64,000 nt of DNA from Anticarsia gemmatalis (GCF_050436995.1 NC_134775.1:3015124-3079123), one strand, 5' to 3'. Shown: positions 22,197-32,951, counted from the first letter of the stretch. The notes: a model not told the origin generated them from the letters alone. Numbers and translations are program-made.

Positions 22197-22689
22197 CAGG
22201 GTGGCAAGTCGGCAAAATGCCACGGGCCCCCAGCTGGAAGGGGCCCCCGGTCAGAGGAGAACCCCAACTCCCAGCATTTATTATTTATCATACATGTTTA
22301 GTAAAAAAAGTTTCGTCTTTGATTTTTTTTTTACCTACTGAGTTGCATAAGCAAGTTCAAAAAAGTATTAAAAATTCAAAGGATTTGTAAAAAAAAAGTT
22401 GTAACCCAGTTTTAGAACGTATCCGATGCCACGCGTGTTGGTCACTGCGGATGTTCGGGGAATTCCCGCTGTAAGTTTCGGTCAACAGCACTTTGAGTAT
22501 ACTTACCTACGCGTCCCGACAATTTGACGCTCTCGGGGAATCCCCGATTCAAGTTTGTATATAAGAAAGAGTCCACTATTCTATTATTACGCAAGCTCTC
22601 AAGCAGTTAGCTGTTTATTATTGTAAGAATTGGGTGTTTGTTGCAAGTGAGAATATATTTAATAAGTCAATTGGGAAAATAGGTTGACT
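22197..22689 (+). other. hAT 5' untranslated region
   Basis: Subterminal GC-rich block (22197-22275, with GGGGCCCCCGG) followed by AT-rich leader. No coding frame that I trust. A promoter is expected here, but only generic TATA-like sequence (GTATATAAGAAAG near 22556) is visible. Confidence 0.5.
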
Positions 22690-24950
22690 ATGTCTACGCG
22701 GTAAGAATTTTATTCTAATATTTAAAATAATTTATAAGATAATAACCTTTTTTATTTTTAATCTACCTATAAAAGCACAAATCACTATTTTGATATTTCG
22801 TAACTACCGAAACTATTTACCTATGTTCATCGTTCTTTCAATAATTATAAAATTGCACGCTTGAATTAAGCATTGAACAAACTGGTGGACTTTCGTTACA
22901 TACATTTGTACGGTCGCTTTTTTGGCATTTCTTAGCAATCAGATTTTTCATTTTATAAAAACTATAGTATTATTACAAACTTTTTACGGTGTTGTTTTAG
23001 AAAGTATCAGAGTGGAAGCGAAAGAAGGAGTCTGAAGAACAAAACAAAAAGTTACCTAAAATAAGTCAGTACTTTAAGAATGAAGATAGTATAGAAGAAC
23101 AATCAAATGAACAGTGCGTCAGAAGGGCAGAAAATGATGTCGTCATAAGTGGTAATATCGCAGAGCCCGATAACAGTGAATATTTAGATTCAGAGCAACC
23201 ACAACCCGGTACGAGCAAATCTTCAAACGAATCATTTTTAAATAAAGAAAAATTAAAATCTTTACCGTACGTTACTGATAAAGGTAACTTCAAAGAACTC
23301 AATGATCAAGTAAAACGGTTTGTGATCGAAAACGGACCCTGTAAACCAAAAGGCTCCTTTTTAAGGGATAGTAACAAAAGATCTTTCTTGGATAGATATT
23401 ATTACAGTATTTCTAAATCTGGCGTAAAGTTAGAACGTACGAAGCTGTGCTATTCCCTATTGCTGCAAAAAGCATATTGTGAACCATGTTGGTTATTCAC
23501 AAGTAGGGCATCTAAAAATATACAAAATATTTAGATGGAAGGCTATGATGATTGGAAACATATTGTGGAAGCCGTAGAAAGACATGAGACATCGAAAGAA
23601 CATTTGCATTCATGCTTTGTACATCGACAGTGGCAATTACATGGAACACTAGATGAAGAGCAAGAGTCCATTATCAAGAGAGAAAAAAAATTTTGGCGCC
23701 AGGTACTCACTAGACTCCTTGATGTTACTCTAACACTTTCAACTTGTAATTTAGCTTTTCGTGGCCATAGAGAACTGGTATATGCCCACGATTCAGGTCC
23801 AAAAGGAAATTTTTTGAGTATTGTTGAGTTATTAGCCAAATATCCTATTTTACAAGAGTTGCTAAGCAAACCTAAGGGCCAGATTAAATACTTAAGTCCA
23901 AAAATACAAAATGAGCTCATTGCTGTTCTGGTTCAAAAAGTGGAAAATGCTCTGGTAAATGAAATAGTAACCGCACCATTTTATTCCATTTTATTTGATA
24001 CTACTCAAGATATTTCCAAAACAGATCAATTGTGTGAACTTTACCGTTACTGTATAATCGAGAAAGATGAAAATGGAACTCCAAAGACTCTTGTAATTAA
24101 AGAGTCATTTTTAGGATTTCATGAGGTTAAGGATCAAACTGCCTTAGCAATGTCCAAGCAGATAATAAAATCCATAAATGACAAAAGTATTTCTCTCAAT
24201 AAGTGCCGTGGACAAGGGTACGACGGAGCTAATACCATGAAAGGCACTTATGGCGGAGTTCAAAAACTCATAAGAGATGTAGAGCCAAATGCAGTTTATG
24301 TCCATTGTGCTGCTCATAATTTAAATTTGGTGGTAAATGATGCAGTAAAAGAGGTCATAGAAATACAAACATTATTCGAAACTGTGCAACAAATTTATAT
24401 TTTTTTTGGCCATAGTATTAAACGATGGAATATATTATCTAGTTTTATATCTGACAATAAAGGAGAGACCCGGGTATCATCAAATTCAGTAACATTAAAA
24501 ACAATGAATCCAACTAGATGGGCAGGACGCTTCGATGCCATGTTTGCTTTGAAAGTTCGGTTTGTTGATGTTCAAAAAGCGCTTACAAAAACTATTTTAT
24601 TAAATTCCAAAACAGATGAGAGAAATGAAGCTATCTTGCTGAAGAAGAAGATAGAAAACTACAATTTTATTATGTTGTTAGTTTTTCATTGCAAAGTCTT
24701 GCAAACTATAGACGCGGCTTCTAAAGCACTTCAGTCTAAAGCCATCGATCTTTCAAATGCTTCAAAGCGTTTACAAGTATGTCTAGAACAACTTGAAAAG
24801 TATCGAAATGAATTTGAAGATTTAAAAATGGAGGCAAATAGTATTGCAACGAAATGGTCTATAAACCCTGAATTTCCTAAAACTCGTCAGAGAAAAGTGA
24901 AACGTCATTTTGATGAAAGGAGAATGGGCAAAATAGTATGGAGCCTGGGC
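22690..24950 (+). pseudogene. hAT transposase, spliced but broken
   Basis: Exon 1 is short (22690-22700, ATGTCTACGCG) and ends at a GTAAG donor; the acceptor TTTTAG is at 22995-23000. Spliced, it reads MSTRKYQSGSE, a typical start for ZMYM-like hAT transposases. A frameshift follows near 23020, and an in-frame TAG lies at 23532-23534. Downstream are a TTF-type zinc finger region (CEPCWLF ... DDWKHIV ... HETSKEH), the DUF4371 block (AFRGHRE, GNFLSIVELLAKY) and the RNase H-like core (SILFDTTQDIS; GQGYDGANTMKGTYGGVQ; HCAAHNLNLVVNDA). Sequence identity with a hAT is lost at about 24950, before the dimerisation domain. Confidence 0.85.
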
Positions 24951-25092
24951 GATCCGCGGCCAAACTTGATTTTGTGTTTTTTTTATGTACGTATACAAAT
25001 ATAGACATGATTAATATTCGAACAATCATAGCAAGTAAAATATATATAAATATCGTCACAAGTAAACATTTTGCTCGCTACACTGAGACGCC

Positions 25093-25549
25093 TTATCTGT
25101 TGCTCCTGATACACTTCTATGTTATATAAGCCCTGTCTTGAATGCTCAGCATAATAACGAGGCGTTCATAGCCAGTTACGCTCATCGGTCGGTAAACGAT
25201 CTGTGGGTTAAGCAACCGTTGGCGCGGTCATTCTATAGATGAGTGACCGCATAGTGGTATTTGAACTGAGCGACTCCGTGCTTCGGAGGGTACGTAAAAA
25301 GTCGGTCCCGGTTGTTGTCAACTAAGATAACAGTCGTTAAGCCATGTCAAAGGCCTTTCAGGAGACTTGAACAACTTTGACACTAGGTTAACCATATGAT
25401 AGATAGATAGCATAATAACTACGAGCTAACTTCACTTGATACGTACTCAGAGGGAAAAGGATTAGATCATCTTCTGACAGATTTGGAAAATCATCGAAAA
25501 AAGGCTGATCGCCGGTGATGCTTTGGAATGCTGCTCTTTGTCTAGTCAT
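25093..25549 (-). pseudogene. Unidentified minus-strand coding scrap inside the hAT, split by a SINE
   Basis: From a possible ATG at 25549 the minus strand reads MTRQRAAFQSITGDQPFF and then NLSEDDLILFPLSTYQVKLA up to the SINE target site. The same frame continues on the other side of the SINE, from 25158 down to about 25100. The pattern (acidic helix, then F-x-x-x-x-Y-Q-x-K-L-A-R-S-Y) recalls a domain seen in uncharacterised transposon-linked animal proteins, but I cannot name it. It is in the opposite orientation to the hAT gene and replaces part of it, so it arrived by insertion. Confidence 0.5.
25159..25408 (+). mobile_element. 5S rRNA-derived SINE (SINE3 type)
   Basis: The head contains GGTTAAGCAACCGTTGGCGC, GGTCATTC and GAGTGACCGCA, matching the internal promoter part of 5S rRNA. 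It is flanked by the 11-bp duplicate AGCATAATAAC (25148-25158, 25409-25419) and ends in a GATA microsatellite tail. A second copy lies at 48629-48887. Confidence 0.87.
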
Positions 25550-25825
25550 ATTGTTACGATTGTTGTTTAATATCTTGATGGCATTGCATCGTTATAAGAA
25601 GATGTAACGTTATAACACGACGTTAAATGCATTACAGACACGAAATAAATGTTTTTATGTTTTATGAAATTCCATTATATTGACATTTCAATATATTGTT
25701 TCCTAAAAGGATTGCAGCGAAACGTTCTTAGTAAAAGTTGTTGCTAGTTATCATTACTTTAATTTGACACTACTTTCATTAATGGCCGCCGACCGCCCAG
25801 AAGTGTCCATTCTCGTAAGAAATTC

Positions 25826-25976
25826 TATGGGACAAGACAGGTTAAGCAACTTAGCTATTCTATCCATCGAAAATTTCGAAAAAGTTCAAATTTCGGGCCA
25901 TAGAGGCCCGAAATTTGAACTTTGATGATATCATTACCACTTTTGCTGAACAGAAAGTCCGAAGGAAGGAATTTTA
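25826..25976 (+). pseudogene. hAT transposase C-terminal end
   Basis: Plus strand reads RNSMGQDRLSNLAILSIENF, then, after a palindromic insert, FDDIITTFAEQKVRRKEF and a stop near 25976. This is the end of the hAT dimerisation domain of the transposase at 22690-24950. The middle of the domain is gone. Confidence 0.75.
25882..25922. repeat. Perfect 18-bp inverted repeat inside the hAT C-terminus
   Basis: Arms 25882-25899 and 25905-25922 are perfectly complementary around a 5-base loop (ATAGA). Without the insert the transposase frame would read directly across, so it looks like a snap-back duplication that broke the gene. Confidence 0.85.
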
Positions 25977-26115
25977 ATAATTAACATTTTATATTTTGAA
26001 CAACTTGTGTGCTTTTAACAATATTCGGACTGCGTATATCAAATTGCTTTTTTTGTTGTTCAAATCATTTTGACTACTCTATGTGCCCATATCAATAAGA
26101 TGCTGACTGTACTTT

Positions 26116-26235
26116 TTTTTTTTTTTTTTATTTGAAATGGGCTTGCTCTTGACCACAATCATGTCTAAGCTATGATGTGGTCTACGATGGAGCGAGCTTA
26201 CCCAAAAGATGCCTATTCACGTTACTTTTGAAACA
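26116..26235 (-). mobile_element. Retroelement 3' tail fragment
   Basis: Starts with a run of about 16 T on the plus strand, i.e. a poly(A) tail on the minus strand, followed by a short block (GCTCGCTCCATCG, CACATCATAGC on the minus strand). Likely a 5'-truncated LINE or SINE within the hAT. No target duplication found. Confidence 0.5.
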
Positions 26236-26496
26236 CCCAGGGTTATAATTAGGTATTTTTATTTTAAAGTGAATTATTAGAAAATCAAGTACCTAAGTAT
26301 AACTATAAAGTTTGTATGTACCTACTTAACGTAGTGATTTATTATTGTACTCTTACAAGTAAAAGTGTATAAATAAGTATTATAAAATAAAAAAATATTA
26401 TTATTGTTGGTTCATTTTTTTTAAATTGGGGGGAGGGGCCCATCCGATGAATTTGCCACGGGCCTCGAACGGTATAGTTACGCCACTGCTTATATC

Positions 26497-26705
26497 CAAA
26501 CTGTTGAGGTGCCTTGTACCCAAATCGTTGTGTTTGGGGTACATAGCCAATCAGGACTCAGGACGGCATCATCGTCGTCAAAACTACGGATCAACGACAT
26601 AAGATCGTTACTTGGAAGAGCTGAAGTCGGTAACTGCCCTGCATCCAAAGGTGGCCACTGCAGTCCCATCCCGGCCGCGGCACGGAGCGGCGAACGCAGG
26701 ATCAT
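26497..26705 (-). pseudogene. LINE-B ORF1, N-terminal part
   Basis: Minus strand encodes ILRSPLRAAAGMGLQWPPLD, AGQLPTSALPSNDLMSLIRS and FDDDDAVLSPDW, then, after a frameshift near 26545, the first FGYK repeat units. It joins the repeat array at 22182 across the hAT insertion. Confidence 0.72.
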
Positions 26706-27344
26706 CTGCGGCGGGATCTACTAAACCGCGTAAGATCGAAATACTTGATCGTATCGTGAAGCGTGTGTTTGTTTATTGTAGTGACACTGCACAGTTCGGT
26801 ACGCGCGGTCATCAAGTTTATTCACTATTTTATTTATTTATCTATCACCCTCGTATTGTATTTATTGTCATAATTGTTATAAAATTTGCGCACTCACTGG
26901 GTCGCAGTGTTGCCACTTATCAGCTGTCAAACTGACAGATGACAACATTAAGACAGTTACGTTCAGTAACGTACGGTGTTGCGTTTTGTTATGTCATTTA
27001 TTTTTTATTTCTTTTTGTTTTTCAATTCACTAGCCGTTTTTATTTTTAAGTTTTCCTGGTACTGTGCTTATATGTTATGCTTTTTTTTTTTTTCACTTGT
27101 GAGTGTTAGCTGGCGGGTGGTGCAGAGAGCAATTTGCACCGTTTTAGATTTTGTTTACTTTTATACCTATTTGTTATAATTATTATATTTATATATACTT
27201 ATTTGTTATATTATGTATAGCAGCGATGATGCTTCCTTCGCATCAGCTAACAATTTCAGCTCTTCTTCAAGTGACAGCTTTTGTTCCACAGAGGGTACGC
27301 TGAAGTACGCTCGGTGATTTTGTACGGCAAACTTTTTTAGGCTC
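26706..27344. other. Probable LINE-B 5' region and unassigned AT-rich sequence
   Basis: To the left lies what should be the LINE-B 5' UTR. The rest is T-rich with poly(T) at 27080. A short plus-strand frame at 27215-27316 is Ser-rich (MYSSDDASFASANNFSSS) and could be the start of a transposase, but it ends after 33 codons. Nothing else is recognisable. Confidence 0.4.
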
Positions 27345-27766
27345 AAATATGGATGCTTCGTACTTTTTTCCGTGGATTATGATAGTTATGACTTATGATG
27401 AGCTAGTTTCTTTGATAAGAATATTGATGGATATTGATTGTTATCACTATGTACATTTTTTTATGGATAAGTTATAAAAAATGTTTCGTGTTTATTTTAT
27501 TAGCTTTAATTTGGTTTTATGTACTAAATATCAAAGTATTCGTACCTAATAAAGGTTATTTTTGTGTGAAACAGTTACTGCAAAGTAATTTAAACATATA
27601 TATATATTTTTTTTTGTAATGTTATTCGGTATTTGAATAAAACTACAATGTAAAGAGTAACAACTGTCTCAAGTAAAACTAGTAACTCGTCGCAGTCATA
27701 GGTCAAAGTGTGTCATATCATTTTATTGAATCTACGTAAATTGTAATGCACTCGTTGGGTACCTAA

Positions 27767-27828
27767 CTCGTCACCGAGTCAGTAGCGCGGGCGCCTGCTC
27801 GTCACCGAGTCAGTAGCGCGGGCGCCTG
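27767..27828 (+). repeat. 31-bp tandem duplication in the GC-rich core
   Basis: Two exact copies of a 31-bp unit beginning CTCGTCACCGAGTCAG (27767-27797, 27798-27828). Other TIR-1 copies have one related unit. Confidence 0.85.
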
Positions 27829-28068
27829 CGCGGGGTGGCGGTGGCGGCGGCGGCGGCGACGGCACGAGGCGGCGCGTGCCCCAGCGCGGTGCGGTTTTTC
27901 GGCTCTCTTTGATTGCGGACATTATTTGAAATTTGTATGATTGATGCAGTTCGTGCTTTTCGCTCGCGGAAGACGGATGTTATCCAAATTTCGGTTTCAT
28001 GTTAGTCGTGTCGTGTGTGAACTGTTGTCTGTTGTTTATTATTGTTATTGTTTAAGTTTTGTGTTGTT

Positions 28069-28436
28069 CTGCCTCTGAGCGCGGTCGGTAGTATAGGCGA
28101 CTGCGGTGCGAGAGGTCTCGGGTTCGAATCCTGGGTCGGGCCAAAAAGTATTTTCTGAGATTTTCTGTTAAGAATTTCCTAGGGATTGCCCGGAGTTAGG
28201 AAGTTGAGGTCGAAGACCTCCGTGCCTCGGAGAGCACGTAAAGCCGTCGGTCCTGCGCCTGACCTCTCACTGGTCGTGTCGGTTATCCGTCCCACCAAAC
28301 TATGAGAGTGATGGAATAGAGAGTGTACCTGTGTATTGTGCACACACTTGGACACTATAAACAAAGTCCTGCACAGATGGCCAGGTTCAATGGAATTGAC
28401 CGCCGTAGCCGTATATCGGCTAGGAGGACATTATTA
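28069..28436 (+). mobile_element. tRNA-derived SINE
   Basis: The head has a tRNA-like A box region (GGTCGGTAGTATAGGCGACTG) and a B box (GGGTTCGAATCC near 28118). The 368-bp body ends in a TTATTA tail. The 11-bp sequence TTTGTGTTGTT is duplicated at 28058-28068 and 28437-28447. It interrupts TIR-1 copy A1. Confidence 0.88.
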
Positions 28437-28505
28437 TTTGTGTTGTTAGTGTTTTTATTGTTATTTTTTTTGTTATTATTATTATAATTGTTATTTTGTG
28501 GCGAA

Positions 28506-28788
28506 ATGCAGTTCAGTGCGCGTGAGTACGCAGAAAGGCTGATGTGCTACGGTGAAGCACGTGGTAACTGGTAACGCACAGCGTGCTCTGAACCTGTACG
28601 TTCAGAGACACCCAAACGCTCGCCATCCCACGGACAGTCGCGTGATTACCCGGGCGTACCAACGCGTGTTGGATAATCAGCCGATTGTCCCGCAGCAGGA
28701 AGGTGCCGGAAGAATGTTGCGTCCACGTGCGGTGGAAAATGTTTTGGAAGCCGTGTACCAGAATCCGCGTTTAGGTACCCGTACGTAA
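28506..28788 (+). pseudogene. DUF4817-like helix-turn-helix protein fragment
   Basis: From ATG 28506 the frame reads MQFSAREYAERLMCYGEARG, then a 7-base tandem duplication (TGGTAAC) shifts it; it continues in the next frame as NAQRALNLYVQRHPNARHPT and AVENVLEAVYQNPRLGTR. This is the N-terminal helix-turn-helix arrangement (DUF4817) found ahead of IS630/Tc1/mariner-type transposases of insects. It would bind transposon ends. Only the DNA-binding part remains; no catalytic domain follows. Confidence 0.72.
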
Positions 28789-28811
28789 TTGAGGTAAGTG
28801 AGTGTTCATAA

Positions 28812-29789
28812 AAAGGAGATCATCCACGCTCCATACATTTTTGGGCCTTTTTTCAAAGTGCCGGCCAACAAAAAAAAGTGGCATGTATCGATAGAACTAG
28901 CCATTTGAAACAATAGTTAGTATGGCACAAAACCGGTAGGATCGCTTTAAACCGAGTTATACAGGTTTGAAGATTCATAATATTCAAACATTTATTCATT
29001 TATGAAAGTTCTGTTAAACATAAAATAATGATTGATTTTGCTAGAATTAAGTATCTAAAGCAAACGACCACTCTGAAGTTGATTTAAGGTCATAAGCACA
29101 CGTATCAACTCGGAAACGGGTCGTCACCGTATCAACTCGAGCTCATCAGTATTATTTGTATGTAATTCCCTACTGTACCACACTTATCGGAATCGTTATG
29201 TGATCGCCCCGGCTCACGACGATGGGAGTGGTGCGTATGCGCATTATGCATACACCAGCACCCAGGGTGAAGTGCGGGACTATGTGCAAATTCCGATAGA
29301 AGGGCGGGCATACCTTCTAAACCGCAACATGTGTCCTCATAACAAGGGCCCTCATAACAAATGGTGCCCGAAGCACAAAATATTGTTCCACAAGCCGATG
29401 AGTCGGACATAACAACCCAACGGCAACACTCTAGATGACCTCTTACCTAGACGATGGTTTGTTAGTTGCACACAATCTAGGGTGCGGCCCCTTAGGTGCG
29501 AGTTTGATTCCCCCGGCGCCTCAATGCAAATCAACTTCAGAGTGGTCATTTGCTTTAGATAGTTAATTCTAGCAAAATCAATCATTGTTTTATGTTTCAC
29601 AGCACTTTCAGAAATGAATTAATTTTTGAATATTATGAATCTTCAAACCCGTATAACTCGGTTCAAAGCGATCCTACCGGTTTCGTGCCATACTAACTAT
29701 TGCTTCAAATGGCTAGCTCTATTGATACATGCCACTTTTTTTTGTTGGTCGGCACTTTGAAAAAAGGCCCAAAATGGATGATCTCCTTT
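28812..29789. mobile_element. Foldback element with ~270-bp inverted repeats
   Basis: The left arm (28812-29085) and right arm (29528-29789) are imperfect inverted copies starting AAAGGAGATCATCCA. The 440-bp centre contains no long frame; a 70-codon frame at 29200 is unconvincing. The centre ends in a stretch (GTGCGAGTTTGATTCCCCCG) with a B-box look. No clear target duplication was found. It lies between TIR-1 copies A1 and A2. Confidence 0.75.
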
Positions 29790-29859
29790 GCTATTATCAG
29801 CACTTGATGTTATTTATTTAGGTATTCATTTGGGAATTATTTTTCAATTTCGCGTACGT

Positions 29860-30727
29860 CTAAGTAGGCACGCAGGGATTTTTTATTTTATGAATTTACG
29901 AATTTTATCGAATGGGCGGCGCGTGTGCGGAGGCGCGGCGCCGGCGGCTCTCTTTCATAGTTTGAGCAGTACGCTCGCGGACTGCTCAAACTACCGCTCT
30001 TCTCCGGTTTAGTTATGTCGTGTTCGTCGTGTCGTGTGTGAACTGTTGTTTATTATTACTTGTTATTGTTTCGGTTTTGTGTCGTTAGTGTTTTTATCGT
30101 TATTAGTTTTGTTAGGTACCTACTCTTATTCTCGAAGTGCAGTTGTGTTAGTGAACACGAAGAATTGTTGATGTGTTATGGTGAAGCTTGTGGAAGTGCA
30201 CGGCATGCTCTGCATCTGTACGTCCAGAATCCAAACTCTCGCCATACACCAGATAATCGCATGTTCATTGATTTTGATAACAATTAGTTTTAGCACTTTC
30301 TTGTTATTGGTTACTTTTTGCTAGTATTGTTTGATTTCATGTTACAGCTTTTGTAACACATGGGCCTGCCTACAATACAATAACCGATACGTAAAACTGT
30401 TATCTAATGATAGCGTTGCATACAAGTGAGCGCATAGACGCGTTAGTATGCGTACGTACCTACGACATGACGCGGCATGTCGAAGCTCGGCGCGCCGCGC
30501 GGCGCCGCCGTTGTGAACTAACTATCTACCTACAGTGCAACTACAATACAATAAGCAATTTCATAGGCGTGTGCGTGAATGCATCGCGTTGTTCATGATA
30601 CATTGAGCGCTCAAAAATGACTAACTCGGGAACCAATTATTTCCGAGAAAAATGGTTGAAGTAAATTTCGCGCATGTAGTGTCACAAAATTAACTGAAGT
30701 TTTCGGTTAACCGTCGTTTACACCCTG
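29860..30727 (+). mobile_element. TIR-1 family copy A2, 5'-truncated
   Basis: It starts inside the GC-rich core and runs through the TCGTGTCGTGTGTGAACTG block and the helix-turn-helix remnant to the right terminus. The terminus ends CACCCTG (30721-30727) followed by TA. It is in direct orientation with copies A1, C and D. Confidence 0.75.
30154..30287 (+). pseudogene. DUF4817-like fragment in copy A2
   Basis: Plus strand reads LLMCYGEACGSARHALHLYV, then QNPNSRHTPDNRMF and a stop at 30285-30287. It matches the start of the helix-turn-helix frame at 28506 and ends prematurely. Confidence 0.65.
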
Positions 30728-30729
30728 TA

Positions 30730-30907
30730 TAGATAGGTGACAACATTTCCGCCTCGGAGATTTTTTTGTGAATTGAGTAAACAAATCCTCCTTGAATACA
30801 AAAGGGCCACAACTCAAAAAAAAATGAAAATCGTTTTATTGCAAAAATGACACCGGAAATGACTATATTTTATAGTAAAAAAAACCCCATCATTTTTGCT
30901 TATAATA
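30730..30907. other. Spacer between TIR-1 copies A2 and C
   Basis: AT-rich, no coding frame and no recognised element; a T at 30908 begins the TA flank of copy C. Confidence 0.5.
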
Positions 30908-30909
30908 TA

Positions 30910-32822
30910 CAGGGTGTAAATGACAGCCTACCGAAAACGAAAAAAAATGACTTTAGACACGATTCTGGTGCTTATGGCGTTGAAAATTTTCATCGGTTTT
31001 TTCTTGATTTTTCCGATTTTTTATGCGTTTTTTTTTTTTTTTTTTTTTTGGTATTATTTCGTTAATACTACACAATGCAACATGAATATGAAAAAAAAAT
31101 CCGTCATATTACTGTTTTTCACAAAAAACAGCAATGGATTAAAACAACGTATAAATTCGCTATCAGCTGTTCGGCCAACGACACCGCGCCGGCGGCGGCC
31201 GGCCGCGACGGTCGACGTACCTACGCGCGCCACACAGACACGATTACGCACACAGCTGTCAGCCTCACACTCACTAGTATGCAGCGTTACTTAGTATTTG
31301 TTCTATGTTAAAAATGAAAATTACATAATTAACCCGCTCTCGGATAAAAGGTAAATTCATAAGATTTTAAATGTGTGATATCTTATTATTACACGTACAA
31401 ATACATACAGAACGACAAAAAATCCTATTGATATTCTTTATCGCTATAGAAATCTCTAATAAACAATTTAACATGTATTGTCGCTTTGTTCCATTTGTTC
31501 TTGCAAAATTATATTCGATATTTACACGCTCATTCATACTTCATACAAGCGCGGTGCGACTCGAAAAGTAGATGGCCGTAGTGACGCGTGACGCCGCGAC
31601 CGCGCGTGGATGTTACATAGATGGGATGCGACAAAATGGATGCTAAGTAATTCTCCGGGGATTATGAATTATGATAAGTTAGTTTCTCTGATAAGAATAT
31701 TAATGGATATTGATTGTTATCATTGTTATGTACCTACATTTTTTATGGTTTAATTAAATAAACGTTTCGTGTTTATTTTATTTACTTTAAGCTGATTTTA
31801 TGTTATAAATATCAAAGTATTTTAAACTTACATCAATAATGTTTGTAATGTTATTTGGTATTTGAATAAAACTACAATGCAACCAGTAACAACTGTGACA
31901 AGTAAAAATAGTAATGCCACATCAATATTTTATTGAATCTAATCTTTCGCTGGGATCCTAACTCGTCGCTCGTCACCAAATCGGCGGCGCGCGCGCGGAC
32001 GGCGCGGAGGGAGCGGGTGGCGCGGGCGAGCGGAGAGGCGCCGGCGGCTCTCTTTGAATTGAATGATAGTTCGAGCAATTCGCTCGCGGAAGACGGAAGC
32101 TCTTCACCGGTGTCGTTCGTTATGTCCTATTCGTCGTGTCGTGTGTGAACTATTGTTTATTATTACTTGTTATTGTTCCGGTTTTGAGTTGTTAGTGGTT
32201 TTGTTGTTATTATTTTTGTTGTTATTGTTTTCGAAGAGCAGTTGTGTTCGTAAATAGGAAGAAATGTTGATGTGTTATGTATGGTGAAGCACGTGGAAGT
32301 GCACGGCGTGCTCTGCACCTGTACGTCCGGATCCAAAGGTACTCAAACACCAGGTATTTGCGTGTTGATAGACATTGATAACAATTTGTTTTAGCACTTT
32401 CTTATTATTGGTTACATTTTGCTATTATTGTTTGATTTCACGTAAGCCAAGTAGGTACCTACCTACTTACAATTTTACTATGAGCTATTGTAACATACGG
32501 GCCTACTTACGATACCATAAACGATACATAAGATTATTATCTAATGATAGCGTTGCATACCTACTAGTGAGCGCATAGACGTGGTGGTACGCGTACGTAC
32601 CTACGACGCGTCGCGACATGTCGTCGCTCAGCGCGCCGCCGCCGCCAGAAATCTCGTAGGCATGCGCGGAGATACATCGCGTTGTTCACTATACATTGAA
32701 CGCTCAAAAATGACAAACTCGGGAACCAATCATTTCCGAGAAATATCGTTGGAGTAAATTTCGTGCATACAGTGTCACAAACTTACCAGTAAAGTTTTCG
32801 GTTAGCTGTCATTTACACCCTG
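30910..32822 (+). mobile_element. TIR-1 family copy C, complete, non-autonomous
   Basis: 1,913 bp bounded by CAGGGTGTAAATGACAGCC...at 30910 and its imperfect complement ending CACCCTG at 32822, with TA on both sides (30908-30909, 32823-32824). It contains poly(T) at 31025-31050, two GC-rich cores (31180-31250 and 31980-32060) and a 4-base duplication (TATG) that breaks the helix-turn-helix frame near 32275. TA flanks and a DUF4817-type frame fit the Tc1/mariner/IS630 group, but without a catalytic domain the superfamily is inferred. Confidence 0.82.
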
Positions 32823-32824
32823 TA

Positions 32825-32951
32825 TATCATGGCTGCACTGACTTACTGCCCTTTTTGCATTAGCTCACTTTGACAGGTAATGTCAGTGCAAAACAGCCAC
32901 TTTATGAGTTACGCCCGAAAATTTTTCGTAAACGCACGTCGCACGTACGAG
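32825..32951. other. Spacer between TIR-1 copy C and the Transib-like element
   Basis: Short unassigned sequence. No frame or repeat end visible. Confidence 0.4.

Larger units (their letters stand above)
22183..26488 (+). mobile_element. hAT DNA transposon (ZMYM/DUF4371 type)
   Basis: Terminal inverted repeat CAGTGGCGTAACTA at 22183 and its complement ending at 26488, flanked by the 8-bp duplication CTTATATC (22175-22182, 26489-26496). The insertion splits the LINE-B ORF1 repeat array cleanly. The interior codes for a hAT transposase (22690-24950 and a C-terminal scrap at 25826) but also contains a foreign minus-strand coding scrap, a 5S-derived SINE and a poly(A)-type retro fragment, so it is a defective, repeatedly invaded copy. 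Confidence 0.93.
18387..26760 (-). mobile_element. LINE-B: second CR1/L2-like LINE, split by a hAT element
   Basis: Minus strand. ORF1 is spread over 26497-26705, 21950-22182 and 21331-21945; the first two parts are separated by the 4.3-kb hAT with its CTTATATC target duplication. ORF2 is at 18383-21076. The 3' end is cut where LINE-A begins and probably continues at 13884-14086. The 5' boundary near 26760 is a guess. ORF1 has frameshifts and a stop, so the copy is dead. Confidence 0.82.
27345..28811 (+). mobile_element. TIR-1 family copy A1 (diverged)
   Basis: It follows the same order as the complete copy at 30910-32822: an AT-rich block ending AATCAAAGTATT, a GC-rich core (27770-27890), a GTCGTGTGTGAACTGTTG stretch and the DUF4817-like frame. 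It is more diverged and has the longest remnant of that frame. A tRNA-derived SINE interrupts it at 28069-28436. The left terminal repeat is not visible, and the right end is lost at the foldback element at 28812. Confidence 0.7.

Noticed and set aside
23066..23302. 78-codon minus-strand frame opposite the hAT gene
   Set aside because: It is a shadow of the transposase coding sequence; the plus strand carries the family motifs.
28100..28145. Possible functional tRNA gene
   Set aside because: Only the A and B boxes are tRNA-like, the cloverleaf is not complete, and a SINE body, tail and target duplications are present.
29200..29412. 70-codon frame in the centre of the foldback element
   Set aside because: No recognisable motif, composition driven by local GC content, and no similarity to neighbouring transposon genes.
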